DNA of 64,000 bases from Desulfosporosinus shakirovi (GCF_020595055.1 NZ_JAJDOO010000017.1:1-64000), one strand, 5' to 3'. Positions 8,782 through 17,020 are shown, counted from the stretch's first letter. Notes: generated by a model from the letters alone, not told the origin. Translations and numbers: made by a program.

Positions 8782-9879
8782 ATGCTTGAGCGTCACGTCA
8801 TAAAGTACTTAGCACCGGGATGGTTCGCCGTAGTCATGGGTACAGGGGGACTTGCAAATATCTTGTATCAATGGAAAGATGCCTTGCCAGCAGGAAACAT
8901 GTTGAGCTTAGCAGCTGCAGCTCTGGCTGATATTCTTTTTTTCTTGGTTCTCGTTCCATGGGTTATTCGCTGGATCTCTTTTTTTGAGTATGTTCGAAGG
9001 GATCTTCATCACCCAGTCGCAAGCAATTTCTTCGTAACAATGCCCGTAGCCGCAATAATTGTAGGAACAAATATCTATACGATTTGGAGTCAATATCTAG
9101 GCGGATCCCTGACTTTCATACTTACGACTATTGCCTGGATTACAGGGTTAGCGGGAGTTGCCTTTTTCTCTTTCTATACGACTTTTAGGATTATTCAGGT
9201 TGAAGTCGCACCGAAACCAGAAACGACTAATTTCTCATGGATTATGGCACCGATTGCTAATATGGCAACATTGTTGTTGGGGAATGCTGTTTTAATTCAA
9301 AGTTTAAGCCATAAGCCCACTTGGAGCATGTCTATTTTCATTATCAACGCAATTATGCTGGGGGTAGGGTTGTTTTTGTTTATATTTATTAGTGCCGTGA
9401 TCTTTGTTCGTCTTGCCCAACATGCGCTTCCTCCAGCAGAGTTGACGCCGTCGTTCGGGATCCTGTTAAGTGCTGTTGGTCTTGCTTCTATTGCCATCAT
9501 TGATATTGCAAAAAATGCCGAAAGCCTTGGAATATTAACATCCGTCGATCTTGCTTACTTAGGGGCAACTATAATCTGGGGATTTGGTATTTGGGTAATT
9601 GGGATTACTGGACTGATTTCCATTCATCATATGCGAAGAGGTGGAATCCCTTTTGGGTTGGGATGGTGGGCGTTTATCTTCCCCTTGGCAGCCTATACAA
9701 TAGCAAGTCAGAAAATAGCCTCAATCTATTTAACGCCCCTTACTTATGGGTTTAGTGCTTTCCTAACCTTTTTCCTTGCTCTTCTTTGGAGCTATGTCTT
9801 TATAAAAACCATAACAGGTGCTTTCAGTGGTACGCTTTTTATGGGTAGCCCAATTTCTAAATCGGCAGGGAAACTATAA
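8782..9879 (+). CDS. TDT family transporter (TehA/Mae1/SLAC1 type)
   Basis: Polytopic protein of the tellurite-resistance/dicarboxylate transporter (voltage-dependent anion channel) family, 365 aa with about ten hydrophobic segments. The N-terminus 'LAPGWFAVVMGTGGLANIL' is the conserved first helix motif, and 'GWWAFIFPLAAYT' near residue 295 is the second family hallmark. Members move tellurite, malate, sulfite or other anions, so the substrate cannot be assigned. A sulfite role would fit the nearby siroheme protein but is only a guess. Confidence 0.88.
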   Translation: MLERHVIKYLAPGWFAVVMGTGGLANILYQWKDALPAGNMLSLAAAALADILFFLVLVPWVIRWISFFEYVRRDLHHPVASNFFVTMPVAAIIVGTNIYTIWSQYLGGSLTFILTTIAWITGLAGVAFFSFYTTFRIIQVEVAPKPETTNFSWIMAPIANMATLLLGNAVLIQSLSHKPTWSMSIFIINAIMLGVGLFLFIFISAVIFVRLAQHALPPAELTPSFGILLSAVGLASIAIIDIAKNAESLGILTSVDLAYLGATIIWGFGIWVIGITGLISIHHMRRGGIPFGLGWWAFIFPLAAYTIASQKIASIYLTPLTYGFSAFLTFFLALLWSYVFIKTITGAFSGTLFMGSPISKSAGKL

Positions 9880-10024
9880 TTGCGAAATCCCAACGGGACT
9901 ATTGAAGGTGCGAGTTGGCGTTTAATCCTAAATACTGTATTATTGTAAGTAGAGAAGCTTGGAATTAAGTTGTTTTGTATACATTTAAAAAGATCTTCGA
10001 TATTTGAAAGGCGTGTGAGATTAG

Positions 10025-10654
10025 ATGGCAGTTAAGGCACAGCGTATCTATTCGGAACAATGGAATCCTTCGGAGGATGAAATAAAGAGTCTTTTTCCTG
10101 TTGATGACTTGAAATCTGAAATCGGAAGAGACCCTGGAATAAAGGTGCTGCGTGATGATGAAATAAGACTTCAGTATCCAGGACAATATAACATCTCTGT
10201 TCAGGCTAGAGCATACAATCAGCAACTAGTTCAACTCTTGCAGGAATATTATACTACCTACTGTAATAGTCCCGAACTTGCAGGTTTACTCGGGATTCAG
10301 ATACCTCAGATTATGTGGGTAGATACATTAGGCTTTGAGGAAGCTCTAATTAGTCTTCACATTTCAAAGCTTAACAAACAAGAAATCTTCATCAATGACA
10401 TCGTCTTAGTTAAGAATGAAGAGTTCGATCTATTAAGTGATGGTACTATGGAAAAGATACTTAATAATTTGCGACTATTTGCTAAAGAGCAAGGGGCGAG
10501 GTATCTATCTGGATATGCTACTAACCGAAGCACTTTGAATCTACTGAAAAGTAAAGGATTTATTGAAGATAAGAGAGAAGGCATGGGTAACGATTACTTG
10601 TGGAGAATAGCAACTATCAGGGGCGAGCAATTGCCCTTCTATGAGGAGTTGTAA
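10025..10654 (+). CDS. GNAT-like hypothetical protein
   Basis: 209-residue protein. The second half has a GNAT-like pattern: beta strand 'EIFINDIVLVKNEEF', a helix, then 'GARYLSGYATNRSTLNLLKSKGF', which resembles the final acceptor region of acetyltransferases. A clear acetyl-CoA motif A (Q/RxxGxG/A) is missing, so activity is doubtful. The first ~90 residues match nothing I know. It ends 5 bases before the start of the probable selenoprotein at 10660, and that gene's ribosome binding site lies inside this coding sequence, so the two are co-transcribed. Confidence 0.6.
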   Translation: MAVKAQRIYSEQWNPSEDEIKSLFPVDDLKSEIGRDPGIKVLRDDEIRLQYPGQYNISVQARAYNQQLVQLLQEYYTTYCNSPELAGLLGIQIPQIMWVDTLGFEEALISLHISKLNKQEIFINDIVLVKNEEFDLLSDGTMEKILNNLRLFAKEQGARYLSGYATNRSTLNLLKSKGFIEDKREGMGNDYLWRIATIRGEQLPFYEEL

Positions 10655-10659
10655 TCGTG

Positions 10660-11268
10660 ATGTCAACTAAAATAACAGTCTTCTCGGATTTCTTATGACC
10701 TTTTTGTATGATAGGGAAAGTCCCCCTTGACCAGTTGGCCAAGGATAAAAATTTAACGGTAGAATGGAAAGCTTTTGAACTTAGGCCAGAGGGGATTGAA
10801 CTCCCTGAGAAATCGCCGGAATATTTGGCCAGAGCGAAGGCTGGTGTTGAAGCTTTAGGAAAAAAGTACGGGCTCCATATGAACTTTAATGAAAAGAGCA
10901 AGCACTCAAGATTAGCCCTGGAAGGGTCTAAATTCGCGGAAGAACAGGGGCTTGGCAATGCATATCATGATGCAGTTTTTGCGGCTCAGTTTCAAGAACA
11001 AAAGAACATTAATGATGTAGGCGTTTTAATCGAGCTGGCAGGGCAGATTGGACTGGACAGTCAAGAATTTAAGCAGACTCTCCTTAGCGGGAAATATAAA
11101 CAAGCAGTATCCCAGGATATAGCTGAAGCTCAGCATCTGGGAATTCAAAGTGTTCCTTGTTTCATTGTTGATAATCGTGCAGTCCATGGAGCCCAGAGTT
11201 ATGAAGCTCTGGAGAAGTTCCTTCAGGGAACAGGGGGCGGGTTTCCGTTAGATATTAAATTAAAATGA
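10660..11268 (+). CDS. DsbA/FrnE-like thiol oxidoreductase, probable selenoprotein (UPFC)
   Basis: Thioredoxin-fold protein of the DsbA/FrnE (2-hydroxychromene-2-carboxylate isomerase-like) family. An ordinary reading begins only at ATG 10708, which would remove the first beta strand and the active site. Reading from ATG 10660, with GAGGAG at 10643-10648, gives 'MSTKITVFSDFL-TGA-PFCMIGK'. The TGA (10696-10698) falls exactly on the first cysteine of the CPxC motif conserved in this family ('SDxxCPFCYIGK'). Translation as selenocysteine gives U13-P-F-C16 and a full-length 202-residue protein. The rest shows normal FrnE features, including the cis-proline loop 'GIQSVPCFIV'. A possible SECIS hairpin lies at 10725-10744. 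Alternatives are a nonsense mutation, a sequencing error or a truncated protein. SelA/B/C/D genes are not in the window. Confidence 0.8.
10725..10744 (+). promoter_or_regulatory. Candidate bacterial SECIS hairpin
   Basis: Stem CCTTG / CAAGG, an A-C mismatch, then CC/GG closing a four-base loop AGTT containing G at 10734. It starts 26 bases after the in-frame TGA, with the apical loop 34-38 bases downstream, about the limit of the distance known for bacterial SECIS elements. A shorter alternative (GGG/CCC near 10713-10724) is also possible. No folding energy was computed. Confidence 0.4.
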
Positions 11269-11320
11269 AATTCAAGAATTATAATAGAGAGCATGGAGCA
11301 GGGGAGGAGAAGTACTTAAA

Positions 11321-12019
11321 ATGGAGTTAACTGATGAACAGAAAAAGGCGTTAAAAGGACGAGGCTATATCGTCTATAAAGATGGTATTCATTTTTCCTG
11401 CAGGGTTTTAATACAGGGAGGCAGTATGAATGCCCAGGAAGCTCGAAAGATCACAGAGGTCAGTGAGAACTATGGCAGGGGTTATTTTACCTTAACCCAA
11501 CGCTTAAACGTAGAAATACCTTGGATCAAGTATCAGGATTTAGAGTCTGTCGCACGTGAGCTTAAGGAAGCGGGGCTGTCGGCAGGAAGTACGGGGATGA
11601 GGGTAAGACCGGCACTCACGTGTAAAGGGGATGTTTGTCAAGTTAGCTTTTTCGATACGGCAGAAGTGACTAGGCAAATCAATGAAAAGTTTTATACAGG
11701 GAAATACGATATTGCACTTCCTAATAAATTCCGAGTAACGATTAGTGGATGCAGGAATGGTTGTTCGAAACCGCAACTTGGATGCATCGGATTGCAAGGG
11801 CGAAAACAGGGCCAAGTAGCGATTACTGTCGGAGGAATGTTCAGTCAAAAACAACATGTGGGAAGAGAGTTGCCTGGTTTATACTCTATTAGTGAGGCAC
11901 TCAATATTGTGGATAAGGCTATGGAATTTTATCGTGAAAATGGTCTAAAAGGAGAACGATTTGCTAAAACTGTGGAAAGAATTGGGTTTGAAACTGTTGC
12001 AAGCTTCCTAACAGTGTAA
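11321..12019 (+). CDS. Small siroheme/[4Fe-4S] sulfite or nitrite reductase-like protein
   Basis: 232-residue member of the nitrite/sulfite reductase superfamily in its minimal form: one ferredoxin-like half domain ('GRGYFTLTQRLNVEIPWI') and one siroheme/[4Fe-4S] domain. Cluster ligands are seen as Cys101-x4-Cys106 and Cys144-x3-Cys148 ('SGCRNGCSKPQ'). Cys148 would bridge siroheme and cluster. No additional ferredoxin domain is present, unlike dissimilatory DsrA/B. Such small proteins are common in anaerobes and are called assimilatory-type or low-molecular-weight sulfite reductases, but the true substrate is often untested. Start ATG has GGGGAGGAG upstream. Confidence 0.82.
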   Translation: MELTDEQKKALKGRGYIVYKDGIHFSCRVLIQGGSMNAQEARKITEVSENYGRGYFTLTQRLNVEIPWIKYQDLESVARELKEAGLSAGSTGMRVRPALTCKGDVCQVSFFDTAEVTRQINEKFYTGKYDIALPNKFRVTISGCRNGCSKPQLGCIGLQGRKQGQVAITVGGMFSQKQHVGRELPGLYSISEALNIVDKAMEFYRENGLKGERFAKTVERIGFETVASFLTV

Positions 12020-12085
12020 CTCCATTAACTCTAGCATCTGCAATTCGGAAACTGTTAATTTATAGATAGGGGTTGAGTTTCTTGT

Positions 12086-12113
12086 GGGGCAAGGATTTCT
12101 GCCCTAGTTTTGT
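12086..12113 (+). terminator. Possible terminator hairpin before mqnB
   Basis: Stem GGGCA (12087-12091) / TGCCC (12100-12104), followed by TAGTTTTG. Modest stem and imperfect T-run; could end the siroheme protein transcript. Confidence 0.4.
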
Positions 12114-12178
12114 CTGTTAAAACTATTTTCTGAATGGAAATATTTTAATTAGAATCTCATATAAGGGAGTATTTTCTT

Positions 12179-12883
12179 TTGGATGCAGAACAAAGATTAA
12201 AAAAACCAACTGGCATAATTCCTTTTGAACGGCAATCTCAATTGCGCGTCCTAGTAGTGACGGCGGTTTCGGCCGAGAGAGATGCGGTATGGCGAGCTTT
12301 ACACAGAGATCCAAGGTTTGATGTTTTGGTGGGGGGCGTCGGTGCGGTTGTTGCTGCAGTCAATACGACTAAGGCGCTTGTTGGGGCCCAATACAGCTTG
12401 GTTATTAGTGCAGGTATCGGTGGAGGCTTCCCTGGCAGAGCTGAAGTAGGTTCACTCGTGGTAGGGACAGAGATCGTGGCCGCCGATTTGGGGGCAGAGA
12501 CTTCAGATGGGTTCAATAGTTTGGAGAAGTTGGGTTTCGGAATGACCCGAATTCTGACTGATGCTAACTTAGCAAAGTGCATTACGAAGGCCTTGCAAGA
12601 TGCGAAATTGCCGGTTAATACCGGCCCGGTGCTCACAGTCTCAACCGTTACAGGGAGGTCTGAGACAGCTATAGAACTGGCTGCCCGGATAAATGACGCT
12701 TCAGCAGAAGCGATGGAGGGATTTGGTGTTGGATTTGCAGCGCTTGATCGCGGTTTGCCGGTTCTGGAGATTCGCGCGATCTCAAACATAGTGGGTCCGC
12801 GCGATCGGTCTGCATGGCGGATCAAAGAGGCACTGGAGGTTTTGGAAGCTGCTTGCGAAGTATTAACGGAGGTATTAGTTTGA
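12179..12883 (+). CDS. mqnB: Futalosine hydrolase MqnB
   Basis: Nucleosidase of the futalosine menaquinone pathway: cleaves hypoxanthine from futalosine to give dehypoxanthine futalosine in the cytoplasm. The protein has the nucleoside phosphorylase/MTAN fold with 'ISAGIGGGFPGRAEVGSLVVGTEIVAADLGAE', which is typical of MqnB, and 'SAEAMEGFGVGFAAL' with the purine/ribose-binding Met-Glu. TTG start at 12179 is preceded by GGGAG at good spacing. The stop overlaps the start of mqnD by four bases, indicating translational coupling. This stretch looks GC-richer than its neighbours. Confidence 0.93.
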   Translation: MDAEQRLKKPTGIIPFERQSQLRVLVVTAVSAERDAVWRALHRDPRFDVLVGGVGAVVAAVNTTKALVGAQYSLVISAGIGGGFPGRAEVGSLVVGTEIVAADLGAETSDGFNSLEKLGFGMTRILTDANLAKCITKALQDAKLPVNTGPVLTVSTVTGRSETAIELAARINDASAEAMEGFGVGFAALDRGLPVLEIRAISNIVGPRDRSAWRIKEALEVLEAACEVLTEVLV

Positions 12884-13722
12884 AAATTGCATTCTCTCCT
12901 TGTCCTAATGACACGTTTGTTTTCCATGCATGGGTACACGGGCTGATACCCGGGGCACCTAAGCTGGATGTAACCTACGCAGATATTGACATTACGAATG
13001 GTATGGCCGCTGGTTCCGACGGCCCTGATGTGGCTAAGATCTCATATGCGGCCCTGCCGTGGGTATTGTCTGAATATGCCCTGTTGCCATGTGGAGGTGC
13101 TTTGGGTAAGGGCTGCGGGCCATTGCTACTGACCTCAAATAAAGCAGGCGGCATTTTTGATCCTGCGAAACTGCATAGCAGTCGGGTGGCGGTTCCGAGT
13201 GAACGGTCAACTGCATATTTGCTTTTTCGGTTATGGGCAGCGCAAAATGTGCCAGGGGGAGTAGGTGAGATTACAGTGCTCCCTTTTCACGAGATTATGC
13301 CTGCGGTGCGTGATGGTTTAGTCGACGCAGGGCTTGTGATCCATGAGGCGCGTTTCACCTATCCTGCATATGGGCTTACCCTCATGGTAGACTTAGGAAA
13401 TTGGTGGGAGCAAGACACTAATCTGCCGATTCCGCTGGGAGCTATTATTGCTCGACGTTCGCTTGATCTGTCTGCAATCACCAGCTGGATTCAGGAATCA
13501 GTCAGATATGCCTGGGCCCACCCGAAGGCGTCGAGTGAATATGTGTTGCACCACAGCCAAGAGCTGTCTGCTGAGGTAACTCAGGCACACATTAAGCTTT
13601 ACGTTAACGAATTCACCGAACACATCGGCAAGATCGGATATAAAGCGGTTGCATCCTTGCTGAGCAGAGCGTCACAAGAAGGCCTGGTACCAAAGGTAGA
13701 TTTGGAGAGGCTTTATTTATAA
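12880..13722 (+). CDS. mqnD: 1,4-dihydroxy-6-naphthoate synthase MqnD
   Basis: Enzyme of the futalosine menaquinone pathway that converts cyclic dehypoxanthinyl futalosine to 1,4-dihydroxy-6-naphthoate. Family signatures: N-terminal 'SPCPNDTFVFHAWVHG', 'VAKISYAALPWVL' and 'GLVIHEARFTYPAYGL'. The fold is periplasmic-binding-protein-like. The start chosen is TTG at 12880, overlapping the mqnB stop, with GGAGG at 12868-12872. This gives the conserved 'MKIAFSPCPND' beginning, whereas an upstream ATG would add unrelated residues. mqnA, mqnC and mqnE are not in the window. Confidence 0.93.
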   Translation: MKIAFSPCPNDTFVFHAWVHGLIPGAPKLDVTYADIDITNGMAAGSDGPDVAKISYAALPWVLSEYALLPCGGALGKGCGPLLLTSNKAGGIFDPAKLHSSRVAVPSERSTAYLLFRLWAAQNVPGGVGEITVLPFHEIMPAVRDGLVDAGLVIHEARFTYPAYGLTLMVDLGNWWEQDTNLPIPLGAIIARRSLDLSAITSWIQESVRYAWAHPKASSEYVLHHSQELSAEVTQAHIKLYVNEFTEHIGKIGYKAVASLLSRASQEGLVPKVDLERLYL

Positions 13723-13759
13723 AAAATCAGAAAACGAGATAATTGTCTTGGAATATTAT

Positions 13760-13787
13760 ACCATTGAGTTGTTTCTTGCATATAGTA
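13760..13787 (+). promoter_or_regulatory. Candidate sigma-K promoter of coat gene
   Basis: CATATAGTA at 13779-13787 matches the sigma-K -10 pattern CATAnnnTA, and AC lies 17 bases upstream at 13760-13761. The expected transcript start falls almost on the ribosome binding site, giving a very short leader, which weakens the call. Confidence 0.35.
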
Positions 13788-13809
13788 AAGTTAAGGAGGT
13801 GAGTTTCTA

Positions 13810-14097
13810 ATGTATGGATGTAAACCAATTTGTTGCCCCCCACAATATTGTGTTCGAGATTTTTACACTCAGCGAATGGTCCCAGTTATTCATCCTATTG
13901 TGAATATTAACCGTCAGAATATTATCGATGTTCCTCAGCATGTTTATCAACAGACGACTAGAACAGTTGTTGTCGACCAAGGCTTTGCAGGCCAAGGTAT
14001 TCAAGGTCAAGGTTTCTTAGGTCAGGGTGCTCAAGGTCAAGGCTTCTTAGGCCAGGGTGTTCAAGGGTATCAAGGATACACTAATCGTCTTTTCTAG
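13810..14097 (+). CDS. CotD-like spore coat protein with glycine/glutamine repeats
   Basis: 95-residue protein likely to be a spore coat component. The first half ('CKPICCPPQYCVRDFYTQRMVPVIHPIVNINRQNI') is Cys/Pro/His-rich and resembles CotD-type inner coat proteins, which share the 'VPxIHP' element. The second half is a low-complexity Gly/Gln repeat built on 'GQGFLGQG'. Strong ribosome binding site AAGGAGGTGA upstream. It stands alone between mqnD and a terminator. Expression in the mother cell late in sporulation is inferred from the family and a possible sigma-K promoter. Confidence 0.75.
   Translation: MYGCKPICCPPQYCVRDFYTQRMVPVIHPIVNINRQNIIDVPQHVYQQTTRTVVVDQGFAGQGIQGQGFLGQGAQGQGFLGQGVQGYQGYTNRLF
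14002..14061 (+). repeat. 30-bp tandem duplication in coat gene
   Basis: Two consecutive 30-base units (14002-14031 and 14032-14061), differing only at three third-position-like sites, encode 'QGQGFLGQGA/V' twice. A partial unit precedes and follows. Such repeats can expand and contract by slippage. Confidence 0.85.
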
Positions 14098-14115
14098 TGA
14101 TTATAAATTGTAAAC

Positions 14116-14152
14116 ACAAGCCATGCTAAGCTAAGCGTGGCTTGTTATTTTT
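14116..14152 (+). terminator. Rho-independent terminator after coat gene
   Basis: Eleven-base stem (14116-14126 with 14135-14145, one G-T pair) and eight-base loop, followed by ATTTTT. Confidence 0.85.
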
Positions 14153-14321
14153 GTCGTCTAGTATTAATGTAACCGAAAGATTATAATAACTATGAATCTA
14201 AAGAATAATCGGACTTATGTATGCCCTCTTTTAATGGTAGATTACATAAAATTACAGGAAAATCAAGAATTAAAGAGGAACTTTCAGAAGCAATCCTATA
14301 GAGAGGAAGTAGTGTAAAGTG

Positions 14322-15221
14322 ATGACTAAAATTGAAAGAATAATGGCAGCTGTACGATTTGAGAAGGTGGATCGCCTAGCTAAAGGAGAGTTTCATCTTG
14401 AGGATGGTTTTATTGCTGAATTATTAAGTTTGAAAGAGAGCGTAACGTTTAAAGACAGAGTAGAGGCTTGTGAACTGTGCGGACTCGATGCGTTAGCCTT
14501 TTCCCCTGCTTTATCACAACAAGACAAAGGAAAGGTTTGGGAGGAACTCAAACAATGGAGAAAAGAGACGGATTTTTTTGTTTTTGCTATAATCGACGGC
14601 CCTTTTCAAGGAACTGCTAAACTATTCACTTCGTTTACAGATTATTTGCTGGCAATTGCGAAATGTGACCCTGTAATACCTAAACTTGTTGCTGAGTCTG
14701 TAGCTGCTAATATCGAACTTGGGCTAAATGCTTTGGCTTTGGGGGCAAACGGAATAATCGTTGCGGACGATATAGCATATCAGAGTGGAACGTTTATATC
14801 TCCGGTGGCTCTGCGTAAGGACTTTTTCCCTGGCCTTGAGGAGCAAACAGAATTTTTCAGGGGCCAAAAGGCTCCAGTTTTCTTCCATGCTGATGGAGAT
14901 TTATTGCGGGTATTAGATGATATTAGTAATTTGGGTTTTAATGGCTTGCATTCCCTCGATTTTTCTTCCCTTGCTGATATAGCAAAGGTCAGAATGGCGA
15001 CGGAAAATCGGCTCTGTCTAATGGGTGGATACGATCTGGGATGGTTTGCAGAGGAAAACAGGACTGAAAAAGTCTTAGAATTATTAACCGCAACTTCTAT
15101 TGAGGGTATGGAAGGGGGATATATTTTTGGCAGCAGTGCGGGGATTCTGGGAAGTACTTTATCGGCTAAACAGGTATTAGACGTATATAAGTATGCGAGT
15201 GACCTCCCTTTAGGTAAATAG
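14322..15221 (+). CDS. Uroporphyrinogen decarboxylase (URO-D) family protein
   Basis: About 300 residues with a URO-D/cobamide methyltransferase-like TIM barrel: 'GANGIIVADDIAYQSGTFISPVALRKDFFPGL' is the family's central signature, and 'PVFFHADGDLL' follows. The His-x-Cys...Cys zinc site of corrinoid-dependent methyltransferases (MtaA/CmuA) is not present; only the His of 'FFHADG' remains. Methyl transfer is therefore unproven. It is shorter than true HemE and lacks HemE's N-terminal motif, so heme synthesis is unlikely. No corrinoid protein lies beside it. Confidence 0.78.
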   Translation: MTKIERIMAAVRFEKVDRLAKGEFHLEDGFIAELLSLKESVTFKDRVEACELCGLDALAFSPALSQQDKGKVWEELKQWRKETDFFVFAIIDGPFQGTAKLFTSFTDYLLAIAKCDPVIPKLVAESVAANIELGLNALALGANGIIVADDIAYQSGTFISPVALRKDFFPGLEEQTEFFRGQKAPVFFHADGDLLRVLDDISNLGFNGLHSLDFSSLADIAKVRMATENRLCLMGGYDLGWFAEENRTEKVLELLTATSIEGMEGGYIFGSSAGILGSTLSAKQVLDVYKYASDLPLGK

Positions 15222-15382
15222 TATGGAATACATAAAGGGAAAAAACTCTAGACAATTACACAATAGTTAGTTAGAATAAATGATGTAGAAAACTTGTGAG
15301 CTGTTTCACAGGTTTGTAGCAAGGTAGAATAGGCAAGTGGATTGGGTTGAGTCATATTAATAGAATGGGAGGATGGCAGAAT

Positions 15383-15463
15383 ATGAAGTATTTTGCAATT
15401 GTTTGTGTAATAGCTATCCTTTCTTATGGTAGCTATTTTTTATTTTGTGAAAAGAGTTTTTAA
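15383..15463 (+). CDS. Putative 26-residue membrane peptide
   Basis: Twenty-seven codons with a good ribosome binding site (GGGAGG, 15368-15373), encoding one hydrophobic helix ('YFAIVCVIAILSYGSYFLF') and a short basic tail. It sits 26 bases before the phenylacetate-CoA ligase gene. Too short for homology; only the site, hydrophobicity and position support it. Confidence 0.35.
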   Translation: MKYFAIVCVIAILSYGSYFLFCEKSF

Positions 15464-15489
15464 ATTTCCAAAGAAGCGAGGTTGGTTTT

Positions 15490-16800
15490 ATGGTGATCTG
15501 GAATACTGAACAAGAATGTATGAGTCGCAGCCGACTGGAAGACCTGCAACTGGAACGGCTGAAGTGGACAGTCAACAGGGTTTACAATAAGGTGCCTCAT
15601 TATCGTGCGAAATTCGAAAAGTTAAGTATAACTCCTGAGAAGATCAAATCCTTAGGCGATCTAAAATGCTTACCATTTACGACAAAGGACGATTTAAGGG
15701 GTAACTATCCTTTTGGTCTTTTCGCTGTTCCCCAGAGAGAAGTGGTACGGGTTCATGCCTCATCCGGAACGACTGGCCGTCCTGTGGTTGTCGGCTATAC
15801 GGCTAATGATCTCAATACCTGGACGGATCTGACAGCGAGGATGGTCAGTCTGGCAGGGGTTACTTCGGAAGATGTTGCTCAAATTGCGTTTAACTATGGT
15901 CTCTTCACAGGAGGGTTTGGCCTCCATTACGGACTGGAGAGGGCCGGGGCCTTGGTAGTACCCGTTTCGGGAGGGAATACGGAAAGACAGCTCATGCTAA
16001 TGCAAGATTTCGGTACTACTGTACTAATATCGACCCCTAGCTATTCCCTCTATATTGCAGAGGTTGCCGAGAAGATGGGTATTGATATTTCTTCATTGAA
16101 GCTAAAGATTGGGCTGTTCGGCGGTGAACCTTGGACGGAGGAAATGCGCAGCGAAATCGAATCCAGACTTCACATTCTTGCTACCGATAACTATGGCTTA
16201 AGTGAGGTCATGGGGCCAGGGGTTGCTGGGGAATGCGCTTGCAAATGCGGTCATCATATTGCTGAGGACCATTTTATCGTTGAGACGATTGACCCAGAGA
16301 CGGGTGAAGTTCTTGAGCCGGGCCAGGAAGGCGAGTTAGTCTTTACTTCCTTGACTAAGGAAGCTTTCCCAGTGATCCGCTTTCGAACCAAGGACATTTC
16401 CCGCGTTACCCAGGATCCCTGCCAGTGTGGGCGAACCACGGCTCGAATGCGTAAAATTATCGGTCGGTCAGATGATATGCTAATTATTCGCGGGGTCAAT
16501 GTCTTCCCTTCTCAAATCGAAAGCGTTCTTATGACGATCGAAGGTATCGGTCCCCATTATGTCATCAATGTCCACAGACGTAACTTTCTCGATGAGCTGG
16601 AAGTCGTGGTAGAGCTTACCCGTGAAGATTTACTCGAGCCTTATTCAAAGTTGGAGGACTTTTCGGGCTACATCCGCCAGAAGCTCCATAGTGTTCTTTC
16701 AATTAACGTTCGCTTGAAAATTGTTCAGCCGGGAACCTTGGAACGGAGTGCCGGTAAAGCCAAGCGAGTTTTCGATTACCGCAATCAGACTGCTAAATAA
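15490..16800 (+). CDS. paaK: Phenylacetate-CoA ligase
   Basis: AMP-forming aryl-CoA ligase, 436 aa, of the PaaK family (adenylate-forming superfamily). ATP-binding P-loop 'HASSGTTGRPVVVGYT' near residue 92, 'DNYGLSEVMGPGVAGEC' near 237, and the C-terminal 'GRSDDMLIIRGVNVFPSQIE' with the hinge are all intact. It would activate phenylacetate, or a related aromatic acid such as indoleacetate or hydroxyphenylacetate, to its CoA ester. In anaerobes these enzymes often serve amino acid fermentation or aromatic degradation. No indolepyruvate oxidoreductase is adjacent. A hairpin terminator follows. Confidence 0.9.
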   Translation: MVIWNTEQECMSRSRLEDLQLERLKWTVNRVYNKVPHYRAKFEKLSITPEKIKSLGDLKCLPFTTKDDLRGNYPFGLFAVPQREVVRVHASSGTTGRPVVVGYTANDLNTWTDLTARMVSLAGVTSEDVAQIAFNYGLFTGGFGLHYGLERAGALVVPVSGGNTERQLMLMQDFGTTVLISTPSYSLYIAEVAEKMGIDISSLKLKIGLFGGEPWTEEMRSEIESRLHILATDNYGLSEVMGPGVAGECACKCGHHIAEDHFIVETIDPETGEVLEPGQEGELVFTSLTKEAFPVIRFRTKDISRVTQDPCQCGRTTARMRKIIGRSDDMLIIRGVNVFPSQIESVLMTIEGIGPHYVINVHRRNFLDELEVVVELTREDLLEPYSKLEDFSGYIRQKLHSVLSINVRLKIVQPGTLERSAGKAKRVFDYRNQTAK

Positions 16801-16847
16801 TATATGGGTTATATTTGTCCTACCTTAGAGCTGAGTGAATAGAGTTT

Positions 16848-16886
16848 GAAGAGTCCATTCCTTTAAAAATAAGGAGTGGACTCTTC
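16848..16886 (+). terminator. Terminator hairpin after the CoA ligase
   Basis: Fourteen-base stem (16848-16861 with 16873-16886, one G-T pair) and an 11-base AT loop. The T-run is only TCTTCTCTA-like, but the stem is strong. Confidence 0.65.
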
Positions 16887-17020
16887 TCTAGATAAGATAA
16901 TTAGTATATTCTCACAATTATCCATGATGAAAGTGTTATAATAACTAACGGAGCACCTTCTTGAGGACCTATTTGAAAGTAGAATAACTTTACAATATAT
17001 GTATTTAGTAACTGATTGGT

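Noticed and set aside
10708-11268. Truncated oxidoreductase starting at the Met after TGA
   Set aside because: It would lack the first beta strand and active-site cysteines and has no ribosome binding site at proper distance; reading through TGA from 10660 explains the sequence better.
12238-12939. Long open frame on the minus strand opposite mqnB
   Set aside because: It is the shadow of the GC-richer mqnB gene; low-complexity Ser/Thr/Pro-rich translation and no ribosome binding site.
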